Shown here: piece by piece, positions 8,726-17,700 of the stretch
How the letters are laid out: each line of letters opens with the position of its first letter
Position numbering within the stretch: position 1 is the stretch's first letter
Source: Anaerolineales bacterium
GTDB taxonomy: Bacteria > Chloroflexota > Anaerolineae > Anaerolineales > UBA11579
Direction: 5' to 3'
Assembly (NCBI GenBank): GCA_019637805.1
Contig: JAHBVB010000001.1
Coordinates: 571,875 to 635,874 of the forward strand
Length of the DNA stretch: 64,000 nucleotides
Program-made: the position numbers and the translations under genes
Notes under the pieces: generated by a model
The model's input: only the letters and a program-made list of their open reading frames with translations
The model's database searches: none
What the model was told of the DNA's origin: nothing

Positions 8726-9484
8726 ATGCAAGACGCCGTTGCCGAACGCTTGATCGCCTTGAACAAGCAATTCTATCAGGCGCTGGCGCAACCGTTTTCC
8801 GCCAGCCGCGCCCGGCCGCAAACCGGCGTGCTGCGCGTGCTGGAAACCGTGCCGGCCGGGGCCAGCATCCTCGACCTGGGCTGCGGCAACGGGGTACTGG
8901 CGGCGGAGCTGGCCCGCCGCGGCCACACCGGCCGCTACTTGGGGCTGGATTTCAGCACGGAACTGCTGTCCGCCGCCCGCCAGCGTGCGGTCGGCCTGGA
9001 AGCCGAATTCGCCCAGGCCGACCTAAGCGCGGCGGACTGGGCAGGCGGGGTGTCAGCCGGCTTTGACTTCGTCTTCGCTTTCGCCGTGCTGCACCACATC
9101 CCCGGGCAGACCAGACGGCTGAGCTTTCTGCGCCAAGCCCGGACGTTGCTACGGGACGCGGGACGCCTGGCGCTGTCCAATTGGCAATTCCTCAACAGTC
9201 CCCGGCTGCGGGCGCGTATCCAGCCCTGGGAAGCAGTCGGGCTGCGCGCCAGCGATGTGGACCCGGGCGACTATCTGCTGGACTGGCGCGGCGGCGGCCA
9301 CGGCCTGCGCTATGCGCACCACTTCAGCGAAGACGAGTTGACTGAACTAGCTGCCGAGGTTGGCTTCACCGTCGAGGAAAGTTTTCTCTCAGACGGCGCT
9401 GGCGGAAATTTGGGGTTGTATCAGTGGTGGGGACCGGATGCCCAGATTACAACTGCTTCACCGGATGCCGTAGCACCGTCTTGA
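8726..9484 (+). CDS. Class I SAM methyltransferase, Trm9/ALKBH8-like candidate
   Basis: A 252-residue Rossmann-fold methyltransferase. Motif I is ILDLGCGNG (residues 48-56). The Trm9-like features are FSASRARPQ before the fold and the block VLHHIPGQTRRLSFLRQA (121-138), followed by LLRDAGRLALSNWQF. In Trm9/ALKBH8 the matching segments are the start-proximal F-T-R-P region and HHxxTxxRRxxAL, then a GG and a tryptophan-containing strand. Trm9 methylates the carboxymethyl group that Elp3 installs on U34. Adjacency to elp3 supports the same role, but a general small-molecule methyltransferase cannot be excluded. The ATG at 8726 is set by the TATACT box and a good N-terminus. Confidence 0.7.
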   Translation: MQDAVAERLIALNKQFYQALAQPFSASRARPQTGVLRVLETVPAGASILDLGCGNGVLAAELARRGHTGRYLGLDFSTELLSAARQRAVGLEAEFAQADLSAADWAGGVSAGFDFVFAFAVLHHIPGQTRRLSFLRQARTLLRDAGRLALSNWQFLNSPRLRARIQPWEAVGLRASDVDPGDYLLDWRGGGHGLRYAHHFSEDELTELAAEVGFTVEESFLSDGAGGNLGLYQWWGPDAQITTASPDAVAPS

Positions 9485-10085
9485 GCTTATCGGGCGCGGT
9501 GCGGCGCGGGTCGCCCAGGTAGATCTCGTGGTGCTTACCGTGGGCGCTATAGCCGTGCTCTTCGCCGAAGGCGATCATGCGCTTGATCGTGGCAGGTTCC
9601 TCGGAATACGGGCCGATGTGCATGATCTGCATCACCAGCCCTTCCTCAAAGGCTTCGAAGCGTGCCAGGTCCAGGCTGCGCAGTTCTTTCTTCTTGCGCA
9701 GCTGCTCGCGTGCTTCGGAAAAATGCGCCGCCGTCACCGGTTGGGGCTGCATGATCATAGCGGTGAAGTACCAGATGTCCTTGCGGCTGGGCGTGAACTC
9801 ACGGCTGCTGGTAGCAGACCACCACAAACCCTCCAGCGGCATCACGGCATAATCCACCGGGTTGTGTGAGTCTTTCTTGCACATGAACTTAAGCGTGTAC
9901 GAATAGCTATACAACGCCTCGACCGCATGCTGGTAATCCGGCGCATCGTCCACTGCCATGTTGGCCGGCACCTGGCCGTCGATCATGATGAAGTTGAAGC
10001 GTGGCACCTGCACGATGGAGACTTCTCTGGTTCCCGGGTTGTAAAGGTGCTTGTAGTCTTTCTTCAGGTCTAGCTTCTGCATCAT
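9447..10085 (-). CDS. GyrI-like small-molecule-binding protein
   Basis: A 212-residue protein of the GyrI-like (SOUL/BacR effector-binding) fold. Proteins of this fold bind hydrophobic or cationic ligands, either in regulators or as hydrolases of reactive compounds. Family traits are the start-proximal PRFNFIMIDGQVPAN, the GLWWSATSS segment and the late MQIMHIGPYSEEPATI. AGGAG precedes two tandem ATGs (10085 and 10082); either could start it. It begins 5 bases after the padR-type gene on the same strand, so the regulator probably controls it. The 3' end overlaps the convergent methyltransferase by 38 bases. Confidence 0.8.
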   Translation of the reverse strand: MMQKLDLKKDYKHLYNPGTREVSIVQVPRFNFIMIDGQVPANMAVDDAPDYQHAVEALYSYSYTLKFMCKKDSHNPVDYAVMPLEGLWWSATSSREFTPSRKDIWYFTAMIMQPQPVTAAHFSEAREQLRKKKELRSLDLARFEAFEEGLVMQIMHIGPYSEEPATIKRMIAFGEEHGYSAHGKHHEIYLGDPRRTAPDKLKTVLRHPVKQL

Positions 10086-10090
10086 CACTC

Positions 10091-10624
10091 CTATTGATCG
10101 AGATGACTTTCCAGACGCGGGATGTAACGGTCCAGCCACTCGATCTCGGTTTGCAGCAAATTGAAGCTGTATTCGAACATGCCATCCAGGAAATAGGGCA
10201 GCTGCCCGCCAGACTGCCAGGCCGCTTCGACCTCGTCCCGGCGCAGCAGCAGGCCGCGGCGGTACTGCCGCAGGGCGGCCAGCGCCTCGCCTGCCGGCAG
10301 GCCGGGCAGGCCGGCCAGCCCCAGCAGGAACGGTCGCGACTGCCCCGGGTCGGCCAGCAGCTGCAGGGTGGCTGCGGCCCAGGCTTTGCGGCCGGCGGGC
10401 CGGGCCGCATAGACCTTGCGCTGCGGCCCGCGGCCAGCCGCCGGCTGGCTCCGGCTGCTCAGCCAACCGCGCCGCTCCAATTTGCTGAGAATGTAGTAGA
10501 TCGAGGAGAAGCCGATCTCGGTCCACGAGCGCATATTGCGCTGTTCGATCAGCTGCTCGATCTCGTAGCCGTGGCGGGGGGCCTCGATGATCAAACCAAG
10601 TATGGCCAGTTCAGTATGGGTCAT
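10091..10624 (-). CDS. PadR-family transcriptional regulator
   Basis: A 177-residue regulator. Residues 1-80 form a winged helix typical of PadR (ELAILGLIIEAPRHGYEIEQ, then SSIYYILSKLERRGWL). The C-terminal helices match the PadR dimerization region (Vir_act_alpha_C type). It heads a two-gene unit with the GyrI-like gene. Its own promoter carries a palindrome that overlaps the -10 box, consistent with auto-repression released by a small molecule. The ATG at 10624 has no ribosome site, so the message is probably almost leaderless. Confidence 0.88.
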   Translation of the reverse strand: MTHTELAILGLIIEAPRHGYEIEQLIEQRNMRSWTEIGFSSIYYILSKLERRGWLSSRSQPAAGRGPQRKVYAARPAGRKAWAAATLQLLADPGQSRPFLLGLAGLPGLPAGEALAALRQYRRGLLLRRDEVEAAWQSGGQLPYFLDGMFEYSFNLLQTEIEWLDRYIPRLESHLDQ

Positions 10625-10625
10625 A

Positions 10626-10666
10626 TATTCTATCGCTAGAATAATATAGAGCCGCAGCTTTGTCAA
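10626..10666 (-). promoter_or_regulatory. padR promoter with overlapping operator
   Basis: On the minus strand, TTGACA (10666-10661), a 17-base spacer and TATTCT (10643-10638) form a near-consensus promoter. The -10 is one arm of the inverted repeat TATTCTA-GCGA-TAGAATA (10643-10626), which ends 1 base before the ATG. Repressor bound there would block polymerase directly. Confidence 0.75.
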
Positions 10667-10677
10667 GCAAAAAAGAA

Positions 10678-10702
10678 AAGCTCCCGCCGCTGGCAGGAGC
10701 TT
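10678..10702 (-). terminator. Terminator of the VOC gene
   Basis: Arms AAGCTCC/GGAGCTT plus GCC/GGC with one mismatch and a 3-base loop. On the minus strand a run TTTTCTTTTTT follows. It insulates the padR promoter from the gene upstream. Confidence 0.85.
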
Positions 10703-10721
10703 GAAAATCTCTGCAAGGAAG

Positions 10722-11096
10722 TTAACGGTGCTGGTCCACCAGGATCGGGTTGCCGTCCGGGTCCACAAGCGTAAAGAATCCGGGTCCGGCTTCTACTGTC
10801 GGATCCACCTCCCCGTCCAATTCCACTCCACGCTCTTTGATCATCTGCTGCAGCTGGCGAACATCAGTGAATTCGGGCAGGTCATTGCCTACCGCATCCC
10901 ACCCCGGGTTGAAGGTGAGCATGTTCTTGTCAAACATGCCTTGGAACAAACCGATCACCGCATTGCCATTCTTCAACATCAACCAGTTGTCCTCTTCTTT
11001 GCCGCCAAACGCTTCGAAACCCAGTTTTTCATAAAACTGGCGAGAGGCTTTAACATCTTTTACGCTCAAACTGATCGAAAAGGCGCCCAAATCCAT
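10722..11096 (-). CDS. VOC (glyoxalase/bleomycin-resistance) family protein
   Basis: A 124-residue vicinal-oxygen-chelate protein with two beta-alpha-beta-beta-beta modules (SISLSVKDVKASRQFYEKLGF, and PGFFTLVDPDGNPILVDQH). The fold binds a metal and a substrate or toxin; the substrate cannot be told. The ATG at 11096 has GGAGGA 5 bases upstream, and a TATAAT at 11130-11125 gives a leader of about 22 bases. It is divergent from recO and ends at a strong terminator. Confidence 0.82.
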   Translation of the reverse strand: MDLGAFSISLSVKDVKASRQFYEKLGFEAFGGKEEDNWLMLKNGNAVIGLFQGMFDKNMLTFNPGWDAVGNDLPEFTDVRQLQQMIKERGVELDGEVDPTVEAGPGFFTLVDPDGNPILVDQHR

Positions 11097-11150
11097 TGCC
11101 GTCCTCCAAAATCCGAGATGACAAATTATACAGGCGACAAAACGCGCTGA

Positions 11151-11156
11151 TAGAAT
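11151..11156 (+). promoter_or_regulatory. Leaderless-type -10 box of recO
   Basis: TAGAAT ends exactly 6 bases before the recO ATG at 11163, with no ribosome site between them. Confidence 0.5.
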
Positions 11157-11162
11157 CACCCT

Positions 11163-11933
11163 ATGCCGCGTGAAGCCCGCTCGCAGCGCGTCGAAGCGAT
11201 TGTGCTCAAGCACAGCGACTACGGCGAAGCTGACCGCTTGCTGACCCTGTTCACCCGTGAGCAGGGCAAGCTGCGCGCCCTGGCCAAGGGCGCCCGCAAG
11301 CCCGGCTCACGCAAAGGCGGCCACCTGGAGCCTTACAGCCGGGTGCGCCTGCAGCTGGCCAGCGGCCGTGACCTGTACATCGTCAGCCAGGCGGAAGCCA
11401 TCGAGATCAACAGCGGGCTCAGCAACAGCCTGGAAAGCCTGGGTTACGCCGCCTACGCCGCCGAGCTGGCCGAGAAATTCAGCCTGGAGGGCGAAGCCCA
11501 GCCCGGCCTCTACCGGCTGTTGGCCGAAACCCTGGCCCGTCTGGCCAGCGGCGAAGGCGGGCAACTCTCGGTGCGCTATTACGAAGTGCGTCTGCTGGAC
11601 CAGGTGGGGTTCCGGCCTGAGCTGCAAGAGTGCCTGGGCTGCCGCCAAGAGATCCAGCCGGTAGACCAGTTCTTCTCGTTCGAGCAGGGCGGCGTACTCT
11701 GCCCGCGCTGCGGGCGGGGACGCAGCGGCTCGCGTCCCATCTCCATGCCTGCGCTCAAGGTCCTGCGTCATCTGCAGCGCAGCAATTACACCCAGGCCCA
11801 GCGCGCTGCCCCCAGCCCCAGCGTGCTGCGCGAACTGGAAACCCTGATGAACGCCTATATCACCTACCTGGCAGAACGCAGCCTGAACACGCCTCGTTTT
11901 CTGGAACGGGTGCGGCGCGAAGCCGCCCAATAG
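11163..11933 (+). CDS. recO: DNA repair protein RecO
   Basis: A 256-residue RecO, which anneals single strands and with RecR loads RecA at SSB-coated gaps. The N-terminal OB-fold begins RVEAIVLKHSDYGEADRLLTLF, and the conserved GKLRALAKGARKPGSRKGGHLEP follows. A zinc site of four Cys (CLGC near residue 157, CPRC near 180) is complete. RecF and RecR are not in the window. A small membrane protein follows after 9 bases. Confidence 0.95.
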   Translation: MPREARSQRVEAIVLKHSDYGEADRLLTLFTREQGKLRALAKGARKPGSRKGGHLEPYSRVRLQLASGRDLYIVSQAEAIEINSGLSNSLESLGYAAYAAELAEKFSLEGEAQPGLYRLLAETLARLASGEGGQLSVRYYEVRLLDQVGFRPELQECLGCRQEIQPVDQFFSFEQGGVLCPRCGRGRSGSRPISMPALKVLRHLQRSNYTQAQRAAPSPSVLRELETLMNAYITYLAERSLNTPRFLERVRREAAQ

Positions 11934-11942
11934 GAACTACGC

Positions 11943-12293
11943 GTGAATAGCCAAAAGATCGTCACTGGGCTGGCCGCGGTACTGGCGGCGGCTGTGTTCG
12001 CCTATGCGCTGTGGCTGCTGGCGGCCGGTGTGGGCATCACCAGCATGATGGAGAATTCATCCATCACAACCTCCTCACGCGCCCCGGCACCCGCGGCCTG
12101 GCTGCCGTTACTGGCAGCCGGCGGCATCCTTTGGGGCCTGTGGAGGAAACAGGCCGGCGCCTACTGGGTTGGGGCCGCCGCATTGTTGGCATTCTCGCTG
12201 TTGTTTCTCTTTAGCATCGGCGGCATTCTGTTGCTGCCTGCCCTGGCGCTGGTCGTCCTGGGCCTGATGGCCAAATCTTTTAAGGAGATGTGA
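11943..12293 (+). CDS. Small membrane protein of unknown function
   Basis: A 116-residue protein with three or four hydrophobic helices (residues about 6-30, 50-65, 73-92 and 92-108). I recognise no family. The GTG start at 11943 follows the recO stop by 9 bases, and its stop overlaps the start of the next gene (TGATG). It is therefore the middle gene of a recO-led unit. Confidence 0.7.
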   Translation: MNSQKIVTGLAAVLAAAVFAYALWLLAAGVGITSMMENSSITTSSRAPAPAAWLPLLAAGGILWGLWRKQAGAYWVGAAALLAFSLLFLFSIGGILLLPALALVVLGLMAKSFKEM

Positions 12294-12667
12294 TGAAACT
12301 GACCCACACCCGCCTGTTGTTGGATGAGATCGAAGCTTGCCGGGCTTTTTACAAAGAGGTGCTTGAGCTGGAGGAAGTGGTGGCGGTTGACGGCATCTAC
12401 TACGAATTCCTGGCCGGCGACTGCCGCCTGGGCCTCTATTCGCGCGAGCTGATGGCGGGCGTGCTGGGCGCCCAGCCTGCAGCATCCGGCGACCAGGCCG
12501 CCCTAACTTTCCAGGTGCCGGATGTGGACGCCGCCTTTGAAGCCCTCAAAGCCAAAGGCGCCCAGTTCGTGCGCCAGCCGCACGACCAGCCCGCCTGGGT
12601 ATTGCGGGTGGCCCACCTGCGCGACCCAGCCGGCACGCTGATCGAGATCAACGCTTCGCTGAAGTAA
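12293..12667 (+). CDS. VOC (glyoxalase-like) family protein
   Basis: A 124-residue single-unit VOC protein (THTRLLLDEIEACRAFYKEV at the start, LRDPAGTLIEINASL at the end). The ATG at 12293 was preferred to the GTG one codon earlier because AAGGAG lies 5 bases before it and the A is shared with the upstream TGA. It belongs to the recO unit. The substrate is unknown. Confidence 0.82.
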   Translation: MKLTHTRLLLDEIEACRAFYKEVLELEEVVAVDGIYYEFLAGDCRLGLYSRELMAGVLGAQPAASGDQAALTFQVPDVDAAFEALKAKGAQFVRQPHDQPAWVLRVAHLRDPAGTLIEINASLK

Positions 12668-12853
12668 GGCAACCAGCACGATAATCGGTCATTGCTTCAC
12701 ATCCGCTGCGCTTAGATACATCGCGGGTATACACGGGCATATTCCGTGAACAATACTCGCACCCATATACTTGCGTGGTTTGCAGGCCGGCTGCTCCTGT
12801 AAGGGTCGGAACATTTGGCTAGCACACGAGCTATAAACCTCCTTAGGATGCAG
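12668..12853. other. Intergenic region, nothing recognised
   Basis: These 186 bases separate convergent genes. They contain no terminator-like hairpin, repeat or gene that I can support. Confidence 0.5.
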
Positions 12854-13432
12854 TTATAGATCTTCAGGCCAAACAACAATATGGTAATCCTTATGCAAAT
12901 GCTTCTGAAAATAAGCTAGCAAGTTCTCTGGAACATCAAACGCATAAATTTGCGGTGAATAGTCGGGGTACAAGACTGCTAGGTTTTTGACAAAAATATA
13001 AACTATCTCGTCATACACTCGCAACAAAGTTAAGTGCATTACTGAATAGGCCGTTTCACCATATTTATTTGGTGCATAAAAATCCGACAATTCATTAAAA
13101 AGATTTGCTAACGCTGGATCATCCAAAAGCTCTGTTTTAAAGAATCTAAGGCGTTCAGATTTGGCTCCAAGCGCAAGAAGGTTCGCCAACGCATGTGTTC
13201 TTCCAAAGACTATCCCTTCCATAACAAGAAAGGCTTTGATGAAGGTCTCTACCGAGTGGTGCATCAAAGTGAATACTATTGAGTAATGAAACAACGTAAC
13301 CCCCATATTCAGATAAGACCTTGATAAAACATAACTCCCTTTTGCAATATTTAATAACAAAGGACCCTTCAACGCATGGTTTTCTGGAAAGGGTGAAAAC
13401 CGTATTGGCCCCTCTTGTTTATTTGGATCCAT
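12854..13432 (-). CDS. HEPN-like domain protein, AT-rich and probably acquired
   Basis: A 192-residue all-helical protein. The middle (YSIVFTLMHHSVETFIKAFL, then GRTHALANLLALG, then LFNELSDFYAPNKYGETAYS) follows the HEPN pattern: a helix with lysine, a T-H-D/A-L turn, and an aromatic-rich helix ending in an RYP/KYG-like motif. HEPN proteins are RNases, toxins or partners of nucleotidyltransferases, but no MNT partner is adjacent and no clear R-x4-6-H RNase motif is visible. Base composition is much lower in GC than the surroundings. It starts 18 bases after fused glyQS on the same strand, so it may be expressed by read-through. Confidence 0.6.
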   Translation of the reverse strand: MDPNKQEGPIRFSPFPENHALKGPLLLNIAKGSYVLSRSYLNMGVTLFHYSIVFTLMHHSVETFIKAFLVMEGIVFGRTHALANLLALGAKSERLRFFKTELLDDPALANLFNELSDFYAPNKYGETAYSVMHLTLLRVYDEIVYIFVKNLAVLYPDYSPQIYAFDVPENLLAYFQKHLHKDYHIVVWPEDL

Positions 13433-13450
13433 ATCTCCCGCCGGAGCTGC

Positions 13451-16400
13451 CTAAAACCCTTCAAGCTTCGAAAAATCGCCCACGCCGTCCGCCAAAGCGG
13501 CGATGGCCTGCAGCAAGCCCAGACGGTTGTTCTTTACGCCTGGGTCTTCAGCCATCACCAGCACTTCCTCAAAGAAACGGTTGATGGCCGGGATCATGGG
13601 CATAAAGGCTTTGAGGAAATCATCCACCGAGCCCGCCCGGCGCTCCACCGCCCCGGCGGTTTGTAGGGCCGCGTAGAGCACCTTCTCGGCCTCGTCCTGC
13701 AGCAAGGCCGCGTCCAGAGCGTAGCGCTGCGGCAGTTCACGCGTGATGCGCACACAGCGGGCGAAAGCGGGCAGCACCTGTGCCCAGGCTTTGTGGGCGC
13801 TGTGTGCCGCCAGCTGCTGCACGCCGCGCGCCGCGGCGGCTGGGTTGTGGCCCTGGGCCGCCAGCACGGCGTCCACCACGTCGTGGCGGGCGCCACCTTC
13901 CAGCAGTAGGGCCCGCAGACGCTGCACGACAAATTCAGCGGCGCGCCCCTGCGCTTCAGCGCTGACCGGTACGGGCTGGGCGGCGGCCGCCGCGGCCAGC
14001 CCGGCGCGCAAGTCGAAGTCGGCGTCGCGGGCAATCAGGCTTTGCACCAGACCGATCGCCGCCCGGCGCTGGGCAAAGGGATCTTTGGCGCCGGTCGGCT
14101 CCAGGCCGAGAGCGAACAAACCCGCCAGACTATCCAGGCGGTCGGCCAGGCTCACAACGAAACCGGCTGCCCCTTTGGGCGTGGCGTCCCCAGCATAGCG
14201 CGGCAGGTAATGTTCAAAAATCGCTTCGGCCACTTCGGCGGGTTCGCCGGAGTCGAGGGCATAGTATTTGCCCATCACGCCCTGCAGCGAGGTCATCTCG
14301 ACCACCATTTTGCTCACCAGGTCAGCCTTGCTCAGTTCGGCGGCACGCTCAGCCGTGGCTTGCTCGGCGGCGCTCAGGCCCAAACCCGGCCCCAGCTCGG
14401 CCACCAGTTTGCGGATGCGCCCCGCCTTGTCGTACATGGAACCCAGGTCCTTTTGGAAGGTCAGGCCCCGCAAAGGCTCCAGGTAGCTGGCCAGCGGCTG
14501 TTCGCGATCGCGCCGCACGAAATAGGCCGCGTCGGCAAACCTGGCCCGGATCACGGCGGCGTTGCCGGCTGTAACCGTGGGCACATCAAAGTCGCCGTTG
14601 CCTACGGCAATGAATTTGTTCAGCAGCGCTCCATCCTTCTCCAGCGGGAAGCAACGTTGGTGCTTGCGCATCACCGCGATCAGGACTTCGCGCGGCAGCT
14701 GCAAATACTCCGCTTCAAACTCGCCGACCAGGGCCGCCGGCGCCTCGACCAAGTGGGTGACCTCGTCCAGCAGGCCGGGGTCGGCGGGCACGCTGCCGCC
14801 GGCCGCTTTGGCCAGTTTGGCGATCTGTGCTTCAATGGCCGCCCGGCGTTCAGCCGGGTCCAGCAATATGGCCTGTTTCTTCAGTTGAGTCTGGTAATCC
14901 GCCGGCGACTTGACCGCGAACTCGGCCGCGGCGCCCAGGCGCAGGCCGCGGCTGGCCGCCGCGCTGTGCAGCCCGGCATACTCAAAAGCCACCAGGTGCT
15001 CGCCGTGCAAGGCCAGCAGCCAGCGGATGGGGCGTGAGAAATGCACTGCGCTGGCGTTCCAACGCATGGATTGTTCGAACTTGAGGCCGGCGATCAGCTT
15101 GGGCAGTTCGGCGGCCAGCACTTCGGCGGCCGGGCGGCCTTTTTGGTGCACTTTAGCCACCACGTATTCCCCGCCGTCGATGGTCTCGACGGCCAGGTCA
15201 GCCGCATTGACCCCCTGGCCGCGGGCGAAGCCCTCGGCGGCCGGGGTCGGCCTGCCGTCGGCGCCAAACGCGCGCGCCGCCGGTGGGCCTTTGACCACCT
15301 GATGACGGTCCGGCTGGCCGGGAGCCAGACCGCGCACCTGGGCGGCAAGGCGGCGCGGCGTGCCGCCCACCCCCAGGCTCTGGTACTCCAGGTGCTGGTT
15401 AGTCAGCAGGGCGGCGAGCGCCGCCTCCAACTGGGCAATGGCCGCCGGCACTTCGCCGGCCGGCAGTTCCTCGGTACCGATCTCGAGGAGGAAGTCGGCC
15501 GCAGAGGTTGGCATGGCAGTCGCAGGGGCGGGTTTGGAACCCGTCCTTGCCGCGGCGGATTCGGTTTCCAGCCAGGGGAACTCCTCATGCTGGCGCTGAG
15601 CCAGGTAGGCTTCCGCCACCTGGTTGGCCAGCCCGCGCATGCGGCGGAAATAGGCCTGGCGCTCGGTGACGCCGATCGCCCCGCGCGCATCCAATACGTT
15701 GAAGGTGTGCGAAGTCTTCAGCAGGTAATCGTAGGCGGGCAGCAGCACGCCCGCCTCCAGAGCGGCTTTGGCCTCTGCCTCATACAGCTCGGCCAGCTTG
15801 CGGTTGCGCTCCACACTGGCGACTTCAAAGTAGTACTTGCTGTGCTCGCGCTCCCCTTGCATATACATATCGCCCCAACTGCGGCGGCCGTCCCAGCGCA
15901 GGTCGCCCACGAACTTGACGCCCTGCATCGCCATGGCGATTCGGTCCAGACCGTAGGTGATCTCGACCGAGACCGGGTCCAGGGCGATGCCGCCCGACTG
16001 CTGGAAATAGGTGAACTGGGTGATCTCCAGACCGTCCAGCCACACTTCCCAACCCAGGCCCCAGGCGCCCAGCGCTGGAGAGGCCCAGTTATCTTCCACG
16101 AAGCGAATATCGTGCTTGTGCACATCCACGCCGATGGCTTCCAGCGAACGCAGATAGATATCCTGCGGGTTGCCGGGGTCCGGTTTGAGGATCACCTGGA
16201 ACTGGGTATGCTGCTGCATGCGGTTGGGGTTTTCGCCGTAGCGGCCATCGTCCGGGCGCACGGAAGGTTCCACGTAGGCCACGTTCCAGGGCTCCGGCCC
16301 CAGCACGCGCAAAAAGGTGGCCGGGTTCATCGTGCCCGCCCCCACCTTTTCATTGTAGGGCTGCCAGACAACGCACCCCGCATCCGCCCAGAACTGTTGT

Positions 16401-16453
16401 AGACGAGTGATGAGAGTTTGGAAGTCAGGCGAGGTTGGGGCTGATGTAGTCAT
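13451..16453 (-). CDS. glyQS: Glycyl-tRNA synthetase, alpha and beta subunits fused
   Basis: A 1000-residue enzyme that charges tRNA-Gly. Residues 1-285 are the alpha (catalytic, class II) subunit, with [40 protein letters not shown] and [10 protein letters not shown] Pro/Ala-rich linker (about 295-318) leads to the beta subunit, which begins [17 protein letters not shown]. Most bacteria encode glyQ and glyS separately; single-chain forms occur in Chlamydiae and some other groups. The ATG at 16453 replaces an upstream ATG whose extension has no homologous look. A TATAAT box sits 7 bases before it. Confidence 0.95.
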   Translation of the reverse strand: MTTSAPTSPDFQTLITRLQQFWADAGCVVWQPYNEKVGAGTMNPATFLRVLGPEPWNVAYVEPSVRPDDGRYGENPNRMQQHTQFQVILKPDPGNPQDIYLRSLEAIGVDVHKHDIRFVEDNWASPALGAWGLGWEVWLDGLEITQFTYFQQSGGIALDPVSVEITYGLDRIAMAMQGVKFVGDLRWDGRRSWGDMYMQGEREHSKYYFEVASVERNRKLAELYEAEAKAALEAGVLLPAYDYLLKTSHTFNVLDARGAIGVTERQAYFRRMRGLANQVAEAYLAQRQHEEFPWLETESAAARTGSKPAPATAMPTSAADFLLEIGTEELPAGEVPAAIAQLEAALAALLTNQHLEYQSLGVGGTPRRLAAQVRGLAPGQPDRHQVVKGPPAARAFGADGRPTPAAEGFARGQGVNAADLAVETIDGGEYVVAKVHQKGRPAAEVLAAELPKLIAGLKFEQSMRWNASAVHFSRPIRWLLALHGEHLVAFEYAGLHSAAASRGLRLGAAAEFAVKSPADYQTQLKKQAILLDPAERRAAIEAQIAKLAKAAGGSVPADPGLLDEVTHLVEAPAALVGEFEAEYLQLPREVLIAVMRKHQRCFPLEKDGALLNKFIAVGNGDFDVPTVTAGNAAVIRARFADAAYFVRRDREQPLASYLEPLRGLTFQKDLGSMYDKAGRIRKLVAELGPGLGLSAAEQATAERAAELSKADLVSKMVVEMTSLQGVMGKYYALDSGEPAEVAEAIFEHYLPRYAGDATPKGAAGFVVSLADRLDSLAGLFALGLEPTGAKDPFAQRRAAIGLVQSLIARDADFDLRAGLAAAAAAQPVPVSAEAQGRAAEFVVQRLRALLLEGGARHDVVDAVLAAQGHNPAAAARGVQQLAAHSAHKAWAQVLPAFARCVRITRELPQRYALDAALLQDEAEKVLYAALQTAGAVERRAGSVDDFLKAFMPMIPAINRFFEEVLVMAEDPGVKNNRLGLLQAIAALADGVGDFSKLEGF

Positions 16454-16460
16454 TGGCACG

Positions 16461-16466
16461 ATTATA
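16461..16466 (-). promoter_or_regulatory. Start-proximal -10 box of glyQS
   Basis: On the minus strand TATAAT ends 7 bases before the ATG at 16453, with no ribosome site. The message should be leaderless or nearly so. Confidence 0.5.
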
Positions 16467-16591
16467 AGCGAGGGAGAAAGGCGGGGTTTGAATCTCCATT
16501 TCTGATCTCTAGCGCCGCACACGGCTGTGCGCCCTACTGGCATGTGTGCCTATCCATTGACCAATTCCCCCGTCCCTGATTTACTTCCCCC

Positions 16592-17632
16592 ATGCCTATT
16601 CGCATGCTTTACGATGGCTGGCCGCTGGCCTACGCGCCGCTGAGCCCGGCGGCCTGGCACTTGCGCACGCTGCTGGCCGCCGCGCCAGAGGGCGTGGAGC
16701 CGCTGCTGGCCCTGCCCACCGACCCGCAGAACGCCCCGCTGCCGGATGGGCCCAAGGCGGTCTACTGGCACAGCCACGCCCGCGGCGACTGGGAGCAGCG
16801 CATCCTGCCGCAGCTGGCGGCCGAGCACGCTGCAGACGCCATCCACACCTGTGGGCTGGGCGCCAGCCTGCTCGGCAAAACGCCCAGCGTGGCCAGCCCG
16901 GCCGAGCCGGAAGTCCCCGGCGGGCGCAGCCTGCTGCAAGCCGCCATGGGCCGCGGCGGCCTGGCCCGCGCCCATATTCTGTGGCCTCAAGATCTGCCCG
17001 CGCCGCGTCTGCCGGGGGTGCTGCAGCGCCTCAGCCCGGCCGTGCACCCCAGCTTCACTCCGACCCGGCCGCGGCAGGCTCCCGCCGGGCTGCCGGACGA
17101 ATATGTGCTGGTCTTGGGCTTAGTAGATGAAGCCGCGCTGAGCGCCCTGCTGGACAGCTGGAGCTGGGCCTCCGCGTCGATCGGCGAGTACTACCCCCTG
17201 CTGCTGGCGCCCACCGATGCCCGGCACGCCGCCTGGCTGCAAAGCCAGCTGGAGGCCCAGCACGCCAGCGACACGCTGCAGGTGGCCCCACTGCTGGACC
17301 CGTCTGAGCAGGCTGCGCTGCTGCAGTGCAGCACGGCGGTGGTGTGCGCGGCACCGCCGCTGGCCTGGGGTGACCCTTACCGCCAGGCACTGGCCTGTGG
17401 CAAAGCCATTGTGGCGTTGCAGAACGCGTCCAGCGAAGCGCTGCTCGGCTCAGCAGGCTACCTGCTGCAGCCCGGTGACTCGCGCGCCTTCGGGGCCGCG
17501 ATCATCACCGTTGTAGTGGACGAGAAAGTGCGCGAAGAGCTAGAAGACTCGGCGATCAAACGCAGCGCCGGTTGGACACAGGCAGTTTTCGCCGGGCAAC
17601 TGGCAGAGCACTACCGAAAGCTGGGGGCCTGA
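16592..17632 (+). CDS. Glycosyltransferase-like (GT4-type fold) protein
   Basis: A 346-residue protein resembling group 1 glycosyltransferases. A late segment (VAPLLDPSEQAALLQCSTAVV, then WGDPYRQALACGKAIVAL and GSAGYLLQPGDSRAFGAAI) follows the usual donor-binding region of GT4 enzymes. The classical E-x7-E is degenerate (W-G-D-P instead of E-G-F-G), so catalysis is uncertain. It is divergent from glyQS and ends at a bidirectional terminator. No other cell-envelope sugar gene is adjacent. Confidence 0.6.
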   Translation: MPIRMLYDGWPLAYAPLSPAAWHLRTLLAAAPEGVEPLLALPTDPQNAPLPDGPKAVYWHSHARGDWEQRILPQLAAEHAADAIHTCGLGASLLGKTPSVASPAEPEVPGGRSLLQAAMGRGGLARAHILWPQDLPAPRLPGVLQRLSPAVHPSFTPTRPRQAPAGLPDEYVLVLGLVDEAALSALLDSWSWASASIGEYYPLLLAPTDARHAAWLQSQLEAQHASDTLQVAPLLDPSEQAALLQCSTAVVCAAPPLAWGDPYRQALACGKAIVALQNASSEALLGSAGYLLQPGDSRAFGAAIITVVVDEKVREELEDSAIKRSAGWTQAVFAGQLAEHYRKLGA

Positions 17633-17648
17633 CCAGCCGGATAAAGCA

Positions 17649-17675
17649 AAAGACCAGGCGAAGCACCTGGTCTTT
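17649..17675 (+). terminator. Bidirectional terminator between convergent genes
   Basis: Arms AAAGACCAGG (17649-17658) and CCTGGTCTTT (17666-17675) with a 7-base loop. Both exits are T-rich. It serves the glycosyltransferase-like gene and the convergent LysM gene. Confidence 0.85.
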
Positions 17676-17700
17676 CTTCTAAGTGTAATAGGCCGCGCGG

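Noticed and set aside
14042-16402. Long plus-strand open frames opposite glyQS
   Set aside because: Same effect; glyQS motifs on the minus strand are unambiguous.
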